From Protopterus annectens (taxonomy: Eukaryota; Chordata; Ceratodontiformes; Protopteridae), in assembly GCF_019279795.1 (NCBI RefSeq), contig NC_056725.1, positions 1,747,273,126-1,747,337,125 on the forward strand: a stretch of DNA of 64,000 nt, read 5' to 3'. The notes under the pieces were generated by a model. That model was not told where the DNA came from. It searched no databases and worked only from the letters and a program-made list of their open reading frames with translations. The position numbers were made by a program, and so were the translations under genes. Shown here piece after piece: positions 43,096-53,046 of the stretch (position 1 is its first letter; every line of letters starts with the position of its first letter).

Positions 43096-44075
43096 ACTAA
43101 AGGGACTTCCAAGATGGCTGCACACTGATCAACAGCTTAACTTCAGCCTTTCTAGAGTGAAAACAGTAACTGAGAAACAACAGACAGTGATGTTAATAGC
43201 TTAAGTATATCGGCTGGTAAGTACACTATCTGAATCCCTGCAAAGAAGAAACTAAGAAACCTTGAAAGAAAATCAAGTACAAAAGGTGAAGAAAAGACAT
43301 TGACTGGGAATAATACTGTAGATGTTCAACAAAAAGCAGTTCAAGCTCCATCTTTGGTGCAATACACGGCTTCCAGTAATCTAGAGGAAAAATAAGTCAA
43401 ATGTGCTCAGAGCTGATTAAAATAAATGCAACACTGAAGTAGTATATCAGCTCAAATAACAGAAGACTGGAAAAATGGAAGAAACTTTAAACAGATATTC
43501 AGATGAACCGATAAAACTGCAAAAAAAAATTAGGTTGAAATGAAGAAAAGGCTGGCTGAGTATGAGACTGCTCAAGAAGAAATGTTTAAAAAATGGTATA
43601 ATTAGAGGACAGAGCACATAGGGAAAATTTGAGATTTTCAGCCATACCAGAGAAACTAAAAGGAACAGTCTATTAATTTTATGAAGGCATAAATAAGAAA
43701 ATGGACTAGTATTCCACAGCAGGAACTGATAATTGAAAGGGCACACCATGTTTATGCTTTAAACATGCCACTGAGAAAGCAACAAAGACCTTTATTAGTA
43801 AAGATCCAAACCCAACCAGCAGAAAGAGCTGCTCCTGACAAAACTGTAACAAATGGCAAGTGTTTGTGAAAAATGATTATTCACTGTACACCAGGCAAAG
43901 AAGAAACACATTTATTCCAGTAATCAGGGAATGTTAAGAGGCAGGTGTGAGATTCAAGCTGCTATATCCAGCTATCTTCAGAATATTGTTTCCATGAGAA
44001 TCAATTTTTTGATACAGAACAAGCTAAGGAGGAAATGCAAATGTTCATCCAACAAAAAATGATCCATTAAACAGT
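43096..44075 (+). pseudogene. Tx1/L1-like ORF1 (RNA-binding protein), decayed
   Basis: Starts with an L1-like 5' phrase (ACTTCCAAGATGGCTGC at about 43,103). A Lys/Glu-rich coiled-coil-like part follows. Then the RRM/C-terminal signature LEDRAHRENLRFSAIPEKLK (about 43,600-43,660), ERAHHVYALNMPLRKQQRP at about 43,737-43,795, EAGVRFKLLYPAIFRI near 43,940-43,985 and a FFDTEQAKEEMQMFI block. These match L1 ORF1p in order. ORF2 does not follow; the sequence after about 44,100 is unrelated. Confidence 0.65.
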
Positions 44076-45177
44076 GAAACTTTTTCCATTGTTCCAAAGG
44101 AAATTACTTGAAAGACAGAAAACCACATGAGTTGACCAGAAACTGAATGAGAATCTGGAGTTGGGAGGTGGAGATGAACAGGAAGAAGACCAGCAATACA
44201 GAAATTGGTGAATAAATGTCAGAATGCAAAACAGCAATCTCATTTGTGAGATAAGTCTGTTTAAGAATAAGTGGAAAGAGTGGACTTTTGTTGACTTTAT
44301 TAATTTGTGAGGATCTGAAAAACATTAACCTCATTTCATGTTATTAATGTTTTGAAGTTCATTGAGGAAAGGAAGAAAGAAAAGGTAACTGTAATAGAAA
44401 ACAGTTTATTTTCTTAACTCATTCCCTCTAGTACAGCTCTTTTGAGTGTGAATTTTTAACTCCTAGTGGGTGTGGCTTGAGCCTTTAAAAATGAAATTAT
44501 CACCTTACAGTTAAAACAAATATTCATATCTCAGGAACCATAAATGTTACTAGAATAGTGTAAATGGCAAACTATTCAGGATAAATTAATCTTTATATTA
44601 GTGGTGTTCATTCAGTTTGATGTCTTAAACTGGATTTTATAAACCAAAATAAAGTCGGTGAATATTAATTCTGTAGTGCTGTATAAACAAATTACGATAA
44701 TGTAACAATTCTAAGAAGACACATACTGCCAGCAGGGTTCTCTTCATATGGCTGAGAGCTTTCATATGAAGCTATGCAGTTCTGTCTGTTACCTTGAATG
44801 TTAAGATATTTAGAGAAATGTGAAAATTATTACACTACAACTAAACTGTATACAAATAATATTCAATATCTCTTTAGATGTGTTAGAGATTAAATATCAG
44901 TATAGTTGTGTGTGCCATCATGTATGCTTTAAGATGAAATATTCGGATACCTTGTATGTAGCATGGTTTTAGAATTATTAATACAAATATGAACAAGCAG
45001 TATTTGACTCCTGGAGGCATCAGTAGGAGGTAAGTGCAGAAATGCCTGGAGGTGCACTCATCTGTAATAAGTTAACAGCGTTTCTTTGAATTTTTTCACA
45101 ATATAAATTGCATATTTTATAATAAAGTATTTTTAGTTGTTCTTGTATGTGATAAACGTATTATTTTCATACATCTT
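44076..45177. other. Unassigned sequence upstream of PLE
   Basis: A+T-rich, no recognisable coding domain. It should include the 5' border of the PLE at 45,178, but I could not find a terminal repeat. Confidence 0.35.
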
Positions 45178-47235
45178 TTGATGTTAGTTCTTGTTCCATC
45201 TCTGAGGACGTGTTATGAGTCGGGGGATGTATGCACCGTGTCCTCTTCTATTGATTATAACACAGCAGGGGACTTCTCAGTTTATAACTTTTCTAACCAG
45301 TTCTTTCATGCTGACATAGCTAACATTTTATGTAAAGGCTTTAACTTTGTACCTGCAAAACATTCTGACATTGTACAACTAATTCTTGACTTGAAACTTT
45401 TTGTGCGTAAGATAAACTTATGTTTATTGTTTGATTCCGTTTCGCATAGTGTTCATGGCAATGCTTTAAGAAAGAAAAGCGTTTTTAATCCACCCCTTGT
45501 CAGTTTTTTGACTATTTTTGAAAGCATGGTTGAATTTGAATTTAGAACTCTTTTGAGTTCAAGGTCCGTTTGTGATGACACTGGGTTGAACTTATCCAGC
45601 ACTGAATATGTTTTATTAAGAAAATTATGTATGTATAAATCACTCAGAGTCATGAAACCGGACAAAGGAGGCGGAGCAGTGGTCATGACTAGATGTGACT
45701 ACAACAAAAAAATGAATACTCTGCTTTTAGATGATGCTATGTATGAAGAAGTTTCCCTGAATTTTGTCAATATTTCACATTATAGGATTGATTTACTTCT
45801 TAAAGACCTGTTTGATCAGGGACAAATTGATGTTGAACTTTATGAATTTCTCACAGTTAGATTTCCTAGTGTGCCGAGTATTTTCGGCATACCTAAAATA
45901 CACAAAGATAGGAACATTCCTCCTATGAGACCAATTGTTAGTGCAGTGGGATCTAAAACACATTTTATGGGTAAATATCTTGACATTATGCTTAAAAATG
46001 TTTTGAAAGATGTGGAACACATTTGTATAGATTCCTGGCACTTTTTGACAAAACTTAAAAACTTGCCTTTTGATGAGAATGTTAGTTTTCTAACTGTGGA
46101 TGTTACCAGCTTGTTTAACATCATACCACACTCTTTGGGTTTGGAATGGTTTGAAGAATTTTTGTTTGACTGTAATTTATTTGATAATAACCAGGTTTCT
46201 GTTTTGGTAACACTTATGGAATTTATTTTAAAGTTTAACTTCATTTATTTTGATGGACAGTTTTTTGTACAGAAGAGTGGGGTGGCTATGGAGGCCTCAT
46301 GCGCCCCCATTTTTGCAAACATTTTTATGTACATGTGGGAGAAGAAATTTATCTTGCATTCTTCTTTTTCCAGTCAATGGGCTCTGTATGTACATTATAT
46401 TGATGATTTATTCTTTGTCTGGAATGGTGATCCAGCAGAAGTGTCCCATTTTTTGACCTATATCAACAGTACAGTGCAGTTTTCAAGATTTACTTCAAAG
46501 TATAGTGTAGACGAAATTCACTTTTTGGATGTTACTGTAAGAAAGGATTTGACCAACGCTTCCTTTGTTAGTGATTTGTACAGGAAGCCTACATATAGCA
46601 ACAGTCTATTACACTATCAGAGTAGCCACCCGGAACATGTCAAGAAAGGAGTTGTTAAAGGTCAATTTATTAGAATTTCATGCATGGTTAGCAGCACTGG
46701 AGATTTTCATACTCAGATTAATTGTTTAAAGGGTATGTTCTTGGCTAGAGGATATCCTCTGGAATTAATTGATAACATCATTAGTGAGGTTTCAAATATG
46801 AGACTAGATGGGAAATTGTGCCCGTTACTTTTAGACAGTACTTATGCAGCGAATACGACTAAAAACACCGCTCTTGGGGAAGTAGACTACGAACAAGTTT
46901 GTTCCTTCATTACAAATTTCTCTTTAGATCACAATGAGATATACAGCATTTTAAAGAAGTATTGGAGAATTTTTTATGGACAAAATACTATCTTGAGTAA
47001 GGTTGGTGTATACCCTAGGGTTGTTTATAAGAGAGGGGATACCATCAAAAATTTACTGGAAAGGGAATTTCATCCCATTACAAGTAATGGTGGGTTAGGC
47101 ACCAGGAAGTGTGGGTTTTGTTCACAATGTTCTTACATTTTGAACACAGACAAGATTATTATTAACCACACAGTTATTAAGTCCAAGATTTTCTTGCAGC
47201 ACTGTGGGAGTTATTTATGCAGCTTTGTGTATTAA
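45178..47235 (+). CDS. PLE reverse transcriptase and cysteine linker (685 aa)
   Basis: RNA-dependent DNA polymerase of a Penelope-like element. The pre-RT block YNFSNQFFHADIANILCKGF lies near residues 36-55. MKPDKGGGAVVM is near 159-170, then VPSIFGIPKIHKDRNIPPM and RPIVSAVGSKTHFMGKYL. Motif A is FLTVDVTSLF with Asp308. Motif B is SGVAMEASCAPIFAN, where the usual Gly is Glu372. Motif C is YIDDLFFVW at residues 407-415 with both Asp. DLYRKPTYSNSLL and a RGYPLELIDNI block close the RT. The CGFCSQCSYIL linker follows near 645. The last codons after about 47,195 are out of frame with the endonuclease. The annotated start is simply the first Met of the frame. Confidence 0.85.
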   Translation: MMLVLVPSLRTCYESGDVCTVSSSIDYNTAGDFSVYNFSNQFFHADIANILCKGFNFVPAKHSDIVQLILDLKLFVRKINLCLLFDSVSHSVHGNALRKKSVFNPPLVSFLTIFESMVEFEFRTLLSSRSVCDDTGLNLSSTEYVLLRKLCMYKSLRVMKPDKGGGAVVMTRCDYNKKMNTLLLDDAMYEEVSLNFVNISHYRIDLLLKDLFDQGQIDVELYEFLTVRFPSVPSIFGIPKIHKDRNIPPMRPIVSAVGSKTHFMGKYLDIMLKNVLKDVEHICIDSWHFLTKLKNLPFDENVSFLTVDVTSLFNIIPHSLGLEWFEEFLFDCNLFDNNQVSVLVTLMEFILKFNFIYFDGQFFVQKSGVAMEASCAPIFANIFMYMWEKKFILHSSFSSQWALYVHYIDDLFFVWNGDPAEVSHFLTYINSTVQFSRFTSKYSVDEIHFLDVTVRKDLTNASFVSDLYRKPTYSNSLLHYQSSHPEHVKKGVVKGQFIRISCMVSSTGDFHTQINCLKGMFLARGYPLELIDNIISEVSNMRLDGKLCPLLLDSTYAANTTKNTALGEVDYEQVCSFITNFSLDHNEIYSILKKYWRIFYGQNTILSKVGVYPRVVYKRGDTIKNLLEREFHPITSNGGLGTRKCGFCSQCSYILNTDKIIINHTVIKSKIFLQHCGSYLCSFVY

Positions 47236-47545
47236 TTACAAGGGGTTCTACATTGGTAAAACCAAAATGCACTTTAAAGACAGGGTATACGATCATCTTA
47301 GGGCTATAAGAACCCAGAACAACACTAGTGCTTTATTCAAACACATCAATAAAAACCCTGGACATGATTTTATATTTTGTGTCATTGAAAAAGTCCCACA
47401 GAACCCTAGGGGTAGACCATGGGAAGATTATCTTGATTTTAGAGAATTGTTTTGGCAGATTAAATTAGATACCACTACCTTCCCTGGCTTGAACGATGCA
47501 ACAAATTTAACTAGCCTACTTAAATTGCGAGCATATGACATTTAA
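47204..47545 (+). CDS. PLE GIY-YIG endonuclease (113 aa, frameshifted from RT)
   Basis: Starts MGVIYAALCINYKGFYIGKT, a full GIY-YIG signature, then KMHFKDRVYDHLRAIRTQNN with the Arg and His, ALFKHINKNPGHDFIFCVIE and the C-terminal FRELFWQIKLDTTTFPGLND. In PLEs this domain nicks DNA for target-primed reverse transcription. It is in a different phase from the 685-codon frame; the shift lies between about 47,165 and 47,205. Otherwise intact. Confidence 0.85.
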   Translation: MGVIYAALCINYKGFYIGKTKMHFKDRVYDHLRAIRTQNNTSALFKHINKNPGHDFIFCVIEKVPQNPRGRPWEDYLDFRELFWQIKLDTTTFPGLNDATNLTSLLKLRAYDI

Positions 47546-47779
47546 AGTTGTTCAATTTTTAATATATTAATTTCCTATTTTATTACCTACTGCTAATTTT
47601 AGATCAAGTTATTTTTAGGGTGTAGAGTTGTTTGTATTTATATACTATGTTTTTTTTTTATGGCTATGGCATTTTTTATTGCACTTGGCACTTTAAGCAT
47701 CTGGAACTATTTACTTGATTGTTTAATTGAATCAGGTGATGCTTTTATGCTATAAATTAAACATGTTTTTGTTTTATAT

Positions 47780-47827
47780 CAGTTCTGATGAAGTCATCCT
47801 GTGGTTGCTGACGAATGTGCTTAACTG
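47780..47827 (+). ncRNA. Hammerhead ribozyme, PLE 3' terminal repeat
   Basis: Helix I is CAGTT (47,780-47,784) with AACTG (47,823-47,827). CTGATGA is at 47,785-47,791 and stem II is GTCA/TGAC. GAAT (47,813-47,816) stands where GAAA is usual, followed by GTGCTT. Cleavage is predicted after 47,822. The A-to-U change in GAAA alters the first helix III pair, so activity is uncertain. Confidence 0.75.
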
Positions 47828-47860
47828 TTGTGGTTTCCCGAATAAAAGTTTTTGAGTACA

Positions 47861-48711
47861 GGACTGTCAGTGTTTTTTTGGATTTCTGTCAAGTTTTCTG
47901 TTGGTTCTTAGTTTCGTGTTTATTAAAGTAAACATGTTTTTTTCTTCTTCCTTTTCTCTTTCTTTTGTCTGTTTTGGTATTATGAAATGTAGGCATTGCA
48001 GTGTAAAAAGAGAAGAAAAGCTGGACAAAAGCATGTTTAAATTAATAGACTCTAATCTTGCATTGTTGAGGTGGAAAATTGGGTGTAAAAGTACACAGAT
48101 TATAACATATGTATAGAGGATATGTTTTCTCTTACTTTTGCATAGGTGAATGCCTGGATTAAGACCCTTAGATTAATCGAATAACAAATTGTAAGTGGAA
48201 ACAAGTAAATATAAGAACACTGAATATAATGAAAAGTTTTCATTTAGCAATAAATATTTCAGCTTGTCTTTCAGGCTGCAACAGAAGACTGCATTTTTCA
48301 TCTTATCTCTTACTTTTCCATGGATGCAAGCTGATAATAGGGCAATAAAACACATAATACAGGTTTCTTCAAGGTTAAAAGTTAATGATTTTTGAAAGCA
48401 TGCCAGTAGTTTTCTCAAGGGGGTGATAAAGATAAAAATGAAAAGAAACCAATTAGTATAAGTAGAAGCACAAGCAATAACATGCATCTTAATGTGGATA
48501 ACCTCAATTTCAGGTTAATTAGGACAACTGTCTATTTGGCACAAATGTTCCTATTAAGAGGGTTGAATGTCATTATTTGAAGATGCACATAGTTATGTGT
48601 GTTTGTATTAAGGTAATATGTCATGGAGTGTTATGGGGTGTGCTAGGGTGTGTTTTTTTTAGTTTTTCTTTAAAGAAAAAGTCTTGTAAAATGTGGCATA
48701 GTTTTCAAAAG
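47861..48711. other. Unassigned sequence
   Basis: Short frames on both strands (for example 48,173-48,487 minus) have no recognisable domain. Confidence 0.35.
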
Positions 48712-48862
48712 TTCATAGGTAGGTACTAGGCTATCTGCCCAAGGGCATTTATAAGCTTAGCCAGAGTGTGTCGGCTTTTGCCACCCCATTGATTAATTTA
48801 CTGATCCTCTGTCAAGAAGAGCCAATGAAGTGATCCCAGGGGTGTATTGGATCTGTTTTGTT
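48712..48862 (-). mobile_element. CR1-like LINE 3' end only
   Basis: GTTCATAGGTAGGTACTAGG, then TTTATAAGCTTAGCCAGAGT and CAAGAAGAGCCAATGAAGTG form the reverse complement of the family 3' end. It is nearly the same as 50,752-50,840 and 59,124-59,280. Severely 5'-truncated. Confidence 0.75.
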
Positions 48863-49009
48863 TATTTTTTCAGTGTAAAATTAACTTCTTGATTCAGCAA
48901 ATGATTTTGTATTTTATCAGTATGTTAGCCAAATCACTAAATGCAATAAGTATTGGACTGTGTGCTTTAATTCAGTGACATAAACATCAGTAGTCTTAAA
49001 CTGTTTAAT

Positions 49010-49690
49010 TTCTTTCTACTTGCTTATCCTGTCCCAGCTTCTGTGTGTGGGCAAAACCATTCGTAGATTGAGGGACAGGATACATGTAAGGGCTATAAGG
49101 AATAAAGGTATATACAATGCTCTTTTTACACATTCGGAAAGATGTATCAATTTCAAAAAGTTTGTGTTTTTTGTGATCGATATAGAGTTTTCAAGAACGA
49201 ACATGGAGGTGATAATGATTTCTTGTTGGAAAGTAAAGAATATTTATGGCAATTGAAGATAAATGCTTCTATGGATTAAATGATTTTATTTCTATTAAGC
49301 CATTTTTGAAAATCAGACATAATCAAATTGTTTGACGTCTAATTTTCAGTATTTATTTTAAAAATTATGTAGAATGTATTTTTAAAAGTTTAAATAGATT
49401 TAGTATGTTGCTTAATGAATGATCAGGAAGTATTTTGATACAATATATAAATTCTGGAGTATCTTTTAAGAACAATAGTCTTTTGATAAATGTACTGTCT
49501 TTTTAAAAGTTTGGGTGCCAAAATGAGTGGGTAGGTGCTTGTGTAATTACAAACAGCATTTGCTATTATTTAACCTGTTTGGGGAGAATGTTTAAACAAC
49601 TCTGAAGATGCCTTTGGATTACTTGGAGAAAGCGCTTAGTTGTTTGAATTGCAAGTATTTCGGATTGCAATAAATGGTCAATTGCACTGG
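49010..49690 (+). mobile_element. PLE 3' fragment (endonuclease end, 3' UTR, ribozyme)
   Basis: The 49,020-49,256 frame reads LLCVGKTIRRLRDRIHVRAI then NALFTHSERCINFKKFVFFV, the GIY-YIG domain from its second signature on. A 3' UTR with a hammerhead at 49,594-49,645 and GCAATAAATGGTC at about 49,668 follow. The element ends where the L2-like tail begins. Confidence 0.75.
49594..49645 (+). ncRNA. Hammerhead ribozyme, PLE 3' fragment
   Basis: Helix I is a perfect 8-bp AAACAACT (49,594-49,601) with AGTTGTTT (49,638-49,645). The core CTGAAGA (49,602-49,608) fits the CUGANGA consensus. Stem II is weak. GAAA is at 49,628-49,631, followed by GCGCTT; the bases AGCGCT are self-complementary. Cleavage is predicted after 49,637. 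Confidence 0.7.
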
Positions 49691-50745
49691 TTTCGGTAAT
49701 TTTATTTATTTTTTTTATTTTATTTTACATTTGTTGACCGGGCTAGTCTAGCTGGATATATGTCCATTTTCAGTAGAGGCCCGGGGAGAGAAGCTCCAGA
49801 AATTAAACACATTAGACAAAGATAGACAATGTAAATACTAAGGCTTTAAATCAGGGCAAGTTAATACACGTAATACATAAAATAGTCATGGCAAATACAA
49901 AGTATAATAAACAAATGTCTTAAAAAAGAAAAAATGTATTTTTTTTTTTGTCAAAGAGAATTACATAAGACTGCATAAATGTCATAAAGGGAGAGCTATC
50001 AAGGCTGTAGGGAGCAGATATTGTAGGAATTTTGGAAGAAGAAAGGATAGGGAAGTAAAAAAAAAGAGTTAATCTAGGTTGGTGCAGGAGCAAAGCCAGT
50101 GTTTATTGAGATTAATTTTCAGCTGTCTTTTGAAAAGTGGAAGAGAGGACAAAGATAGGATTTCAGAGGGTAGTTTGTTCCACATTTTGCCAACTGAGTT
50201 GGAAAAAAGACAATCACCTGCAGAGTTATTGGGTTTGGTTGTATTAATCAGTAGTTTGTTGGAAGAATGTAAATGTTTCAGGTTATTGTATGGTGAAATA
50301 AGGCTAGAGATTATAGGTGTTTGAGTTGGTTGGTATAGGATCTTGTGAGCTATTAAGAGCTGTTGAAGTATGAGTTGGTTCTCGAGTTCAAGCCAACCTA
50401 GTTTTCTTAGGTTCAGGCAGTGGTGAGTTTTAAATGGGGATCCTGTTGCAAATCGAGCAATATTATGGTAAGATGTTGCTAGTTTCTTGAGGTTGTTTTT
50501 GGAAAGATTTGTGTATATGGGGGAGGCATATAGAAGTGTAGAGATAAGGTGCAATCTGGCTAAGGTGGTCCTTGCTTCGGGTGAAAGGAAGGGTTTGATT
50601 CTATAAAGGGATCCGATTTTTCTATTAACTGATTTTATTGTGTTATTGATGTGAGTCTTGAAGCTGAGATTATTGTCAATAGTTATACCTAATAGTTTAG
50701 TAGTTGAATCTGGAGAGATGAGATGTAATTGTTTTTATTTTTTCT
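49691..50745 (-). mobile_element. L2-like LINE 3' part, reverse
   Basis: The (TTTTA)n tail at about 49,698-49,726 starts the element on the plus strand. Its 3' UTR (CGGGGAGAGAAGCTCC near 49,781-49,796 and CATTTTCAGTAGAGGCCC before it) matches the L2-like element at 5.95 kb. The coding part is the RT thumb and C-terminal domain. It is truncated at about 50,745, where the next CR1-like copy begins. Confidence 0.8.
50069..50554 (-). CDS. L2-like LINE RT C-terminal region (161 aa)
   Basis: Open frame reading LISTLLYASPIYTNLSKNNL, then YHNIARFATGSPFKTH, LRKLGWLELENQLILQQLLI and MWNKLPSEILSLSSLPLFKR. It matches the decayed end of the L2-like element at 5.03-5.75 kb. Upstream in another phase is the LLGITIDNNLSFKTHI block. 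It has no catalytic residues; it is the conserved tail after the RT thumb. Confidence 0.8.
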   Translation of the reverse strand: MHLISTLLYASPIYTNLSKNNLKKLATSYHNIARFATGSPFKTHHCLNLRKLGWLELENQLILQQLLIAHKILYQPTQTPIISSLISPYNNLKHLHSSNKLLINTTKPNNSAGDCLFSNSVGKMWNKLPSEILSLSSLPLFKRQLKINLNKHWLCSCTNLD

Positions 50746-51087
50746 TCATTTATAAGCCTAGCCAGAGTGTGTCAACTTTCACTGCCCCATTGATTAATTA
50801 ACTGATCCTCTGTCAAGCAGAGCCAATGATCCCAGGGGTGTATTTTCTGTTACCCATCCACTCGTCAAGGTTTCTCTTGAAGAGTGTTAGTGAGGGGCTC
50901 TGCCTGATGCAATTTGGAATTTTGTTCCAAAACTTGGGGAGTCTCTGTGACAGGAATCTATCCCTCCAGCATGTTCTATTTATTGTTGTGGTGAGGTTTA
51001 GCTCACTAGAGCGCGTGGCTCACAGTGACTTGGATTTCTTTAGGTGGAGCATGTCCATCAATTCTGAGTTGGACATGGCTTTGTAAG

Positions 51088-51933
51088 TCAGGCAGAGATC
51101 ACCTCTGAGCAAGCAATATGCCACTGAGTACAGCCGGAGTTTTTCAGTCGGGCTGCATAGGACATATGTTTGAGACCAGTAATCCTCTTGATGAGGTACT
51201 TTTGTGGTCTTTCCAGCTGTTGGAAGTGTCTTGTGAGGTACATCCCAAATGGGACATTGTACTCTATGATGGGTCTAATGAGTAACGAGTAGAGGGGCAC
51301 TATAACCTCTTTATTTCTAGATGCGAACCCTTTAGTAATTAGATGGGCCACATAGAAGGATTTCCTAACTATTTTGGCAATATGATTGTCAAAGGAGAGA
51401 TTACTATCTACCTGGGTCCTCAGATCTCTTATTACCTCTTCTGTATTAAGTGGGCTGCCACCTATGTGGTAATTCGTGGGTGTTTTGTTTTTCCCAAATG
51501 GGATGACTATGCATTTTTTGGCATTTAGCTTGAGGCCATGACTTTGACACCAGGTGTCTGTCTCAGTAAGGCCCTTTTGGAGAATGTCTGTGTCAGCCGG
51601 AGAGTCAATTATGGCTCCCAGTTTGCAGTCATCGGCGAACTTGGTTATCCATAGTCCTCCTGTGTTTGCCTGTACTTCTGAGAAGTATATGCCAAACAGT
51701 AGGGGCCCCAGGACCGAGCCTTGTGGGACACCACTTGTGACTGGTTTAGAGTCGGACCTGGAGCCCGCTATTCTTACAGTGTGAGTTCTGTCTGTAAGCC
51801 AGTTAGCAACCCATCTCATGACGTAGGGGTTTATGTTCAGGTTGGTGAGTTTTTTTTGTAATAACCAAGTGGAGAATGGTGTTAAAAGCCTTGGTGAGGT
51901 CAAGGTAGGCTGTGTGAACCACCTTTCCTCCAT
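51088..51933 (-). CDS. CR1-like RT, palm to thumb (281 aa), copy f
   Basis: Motif B region reads [20 protein letters not shown] and motif C is KFADDCKLGAII (FADD, both Asp). Then KCIVIPFGKNKTPTNYHIGG, a RDLRTQVDSNLSFDNHI block and RPIIEYNVPFGMYLTRHFQQ. The frame is open through the thumb. Motif A lies in the next frame upstream (51,803-52,600). The break between the two frames is near 51,850-51,900. Confidence 0.8.
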   Translation of the reverse strand: MEERWFTQPTLTSPRLLTPFSTWLLQKKLTNLNINPYVMRWVANWLTDRTHTVRIAGSRSDSKPVTSGVPQGSVLGPLLFGIYFSEVQANTGGLWITKFADDCKLGAIIDSPADTDILQKGLTETDTWCQSHGLKLNAKKCIVIPFGKNKTPTNYHIGGSPLNTEEVIRDLRTQVDSNLSFDNHIAKIVRKSFYVAHLITKGFASRNKEVIVPLYSLLIRPIIEYNVPFGMYLTRHFQQLERPQKYLIKRITGLKHMSYAARLKNSGCTQWHIACSEVISA

Positions 51934-52600
51934 CTATGGCCTTGGTGACTGTCTCGAAGAAGTCAACCAGGTTTAGTAGGCATGATCTGCCCTTAAAAAA
52001 GCCGAACTGGGTCTGGTCAAATGTTTGGAGGTTCCCAATGTCTTTGTTAATGAGTTCCATGATGATGCACTCCATAGCCTTGCAGACCAGGCTAGTCAGG
52101 CTTATGGAGTGATAGTAACCAGGGTCAGTTGTAGCCCCGCCTTTGTGGAGAGGAATAACCGTTGCTGTGCGCCATTCTATGGGCACGTAGCCTGTGGAGA
52201 GGCTGAGATTGAACAGCATGTTTTGGTGGGGGGGGGTTAGTTCGTTCTGTAGTTCATGCAAGACGCAGCCTGTGACACCATCTGGTCCCATTGACACTGT
52301 GTTTTTGGCTTTTGAAAGGGCTGTTTTCACCTGTGCATCTGTGATTTTTGGGACACTACACTTTTCCGGTATTGTTGTGGGCCCTTTTGGAGGTGAGAGG
52401 AGGGTGAAGTTTGCACTGAATCTATCTGCCAGGATGTTGTCAATATCAGTAGGTTCAGTATATTTTGTGCTAGTGTGCACTAGTTCAGTGCATATCTGCA
52501 AGTTGCCACTTAGATTCTTAATATAACTAAAAAAGGCTTTGTGGTTATATTTTGAATCCTTGGCTATTTTTCTTTCGAAGTTAGCCTTGGATGATTTCAT
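51803..52600 (-). CDS. CR1-like linker and RT fingers (265 aa), copy f
   Basis: Begins in the post-EN linker (FERKIAKDSKYNHKAFFSYI) and continues into the RT with a SMGPDGVTGCVLHELQNEL block, WRTATVIPLHKGGATTDPG, LTSLVCKAMECIIMELI, GFFKGRSCLLNLVDFFETV and motif A as AYLDLTKAFNTILH. Motif A has AFN rather than AFD, but the catalytic Asp of YLD is kept. A frameshift follows. Confidence 0.8.
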   Translation of the reverse strand: MKSSKANFERKIAKDSKYNHKAFFSYIKNLSGNLQICTELVHTSTKYTEPTDIDNILADRFSANFTLLSPPKGPTTIPEKCSVPKITDAQVKTALSKAKNTVSMGPDGVTGCVLHELQNELTPPHQNMLFNLSLSTGYVPIEWRTATVIPLHKGGATTDPGYYHSISLTSLVCKAMECIIMELINKDIGNLQTFDQTQFGFFKGRSCLLNLVDFFETVTKAIDGGKVVHTAYLDLTKAFNTILHLVITKKTHQPEHKPLRHEMGC

Positions 52601-53046
52601 GAGGGACCTCAGTTTCTTACTGATATTGATCAGGGATGTCTTTCCTTCTTGGGATTTGCTTTTTTTTTAACTAGTTTCCTCCTTCTATTGTATAGCCTGT
52701 TTATTGCAGGGGTCCACCAAACTGGTTTCCTTCTCTTAGAGGGGGTGAGTCTTGGTTTTGCTAGGATGGCATGATCCATGCATCCTTGTAGGTGCTCATA
52801 GAGTGCATTTGTAAAGGTTTCTGCATCTTGGGCAGTGTTATCCTTTAGCATGGGGGCTGTGAAACTTACTACCTCTGTCTTAAGTAAGGTGAAGTTTGCT
52901 TTAGAAAAGTTTTTTACTGTGGTTTCCTTAGTTTGGGGTGGTGGGGTGTGGACATCCAGAGTGATTAGTTTATGGTCTGACCTAACCAGTGACGGGTTGA
53001 CCTCTGGTGTGGAACACTTTTTGCCTATGTTGATGATGACCAGGTC

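Larger units (their letters stand above)
45178..47860 (+). mobile_element. PLE, best-preserved copy in the window
   Basis: A single 685-codon frame covers the pre-RT, RT and linker. An overlapping frame in another phase covers the GIY-YIG endonuclease. A 3' region with a hammerhead ribozyme (47,780-47,827) and CGAATAAAAG at about 47,839 follows. Only one frameshift separates the two frames, so this copy was active recently relative to the others. The N-terminal helical domain seen in copy 3 is absent, so it is probably 5'-truncated near 45,175. Confidence 0.85.
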
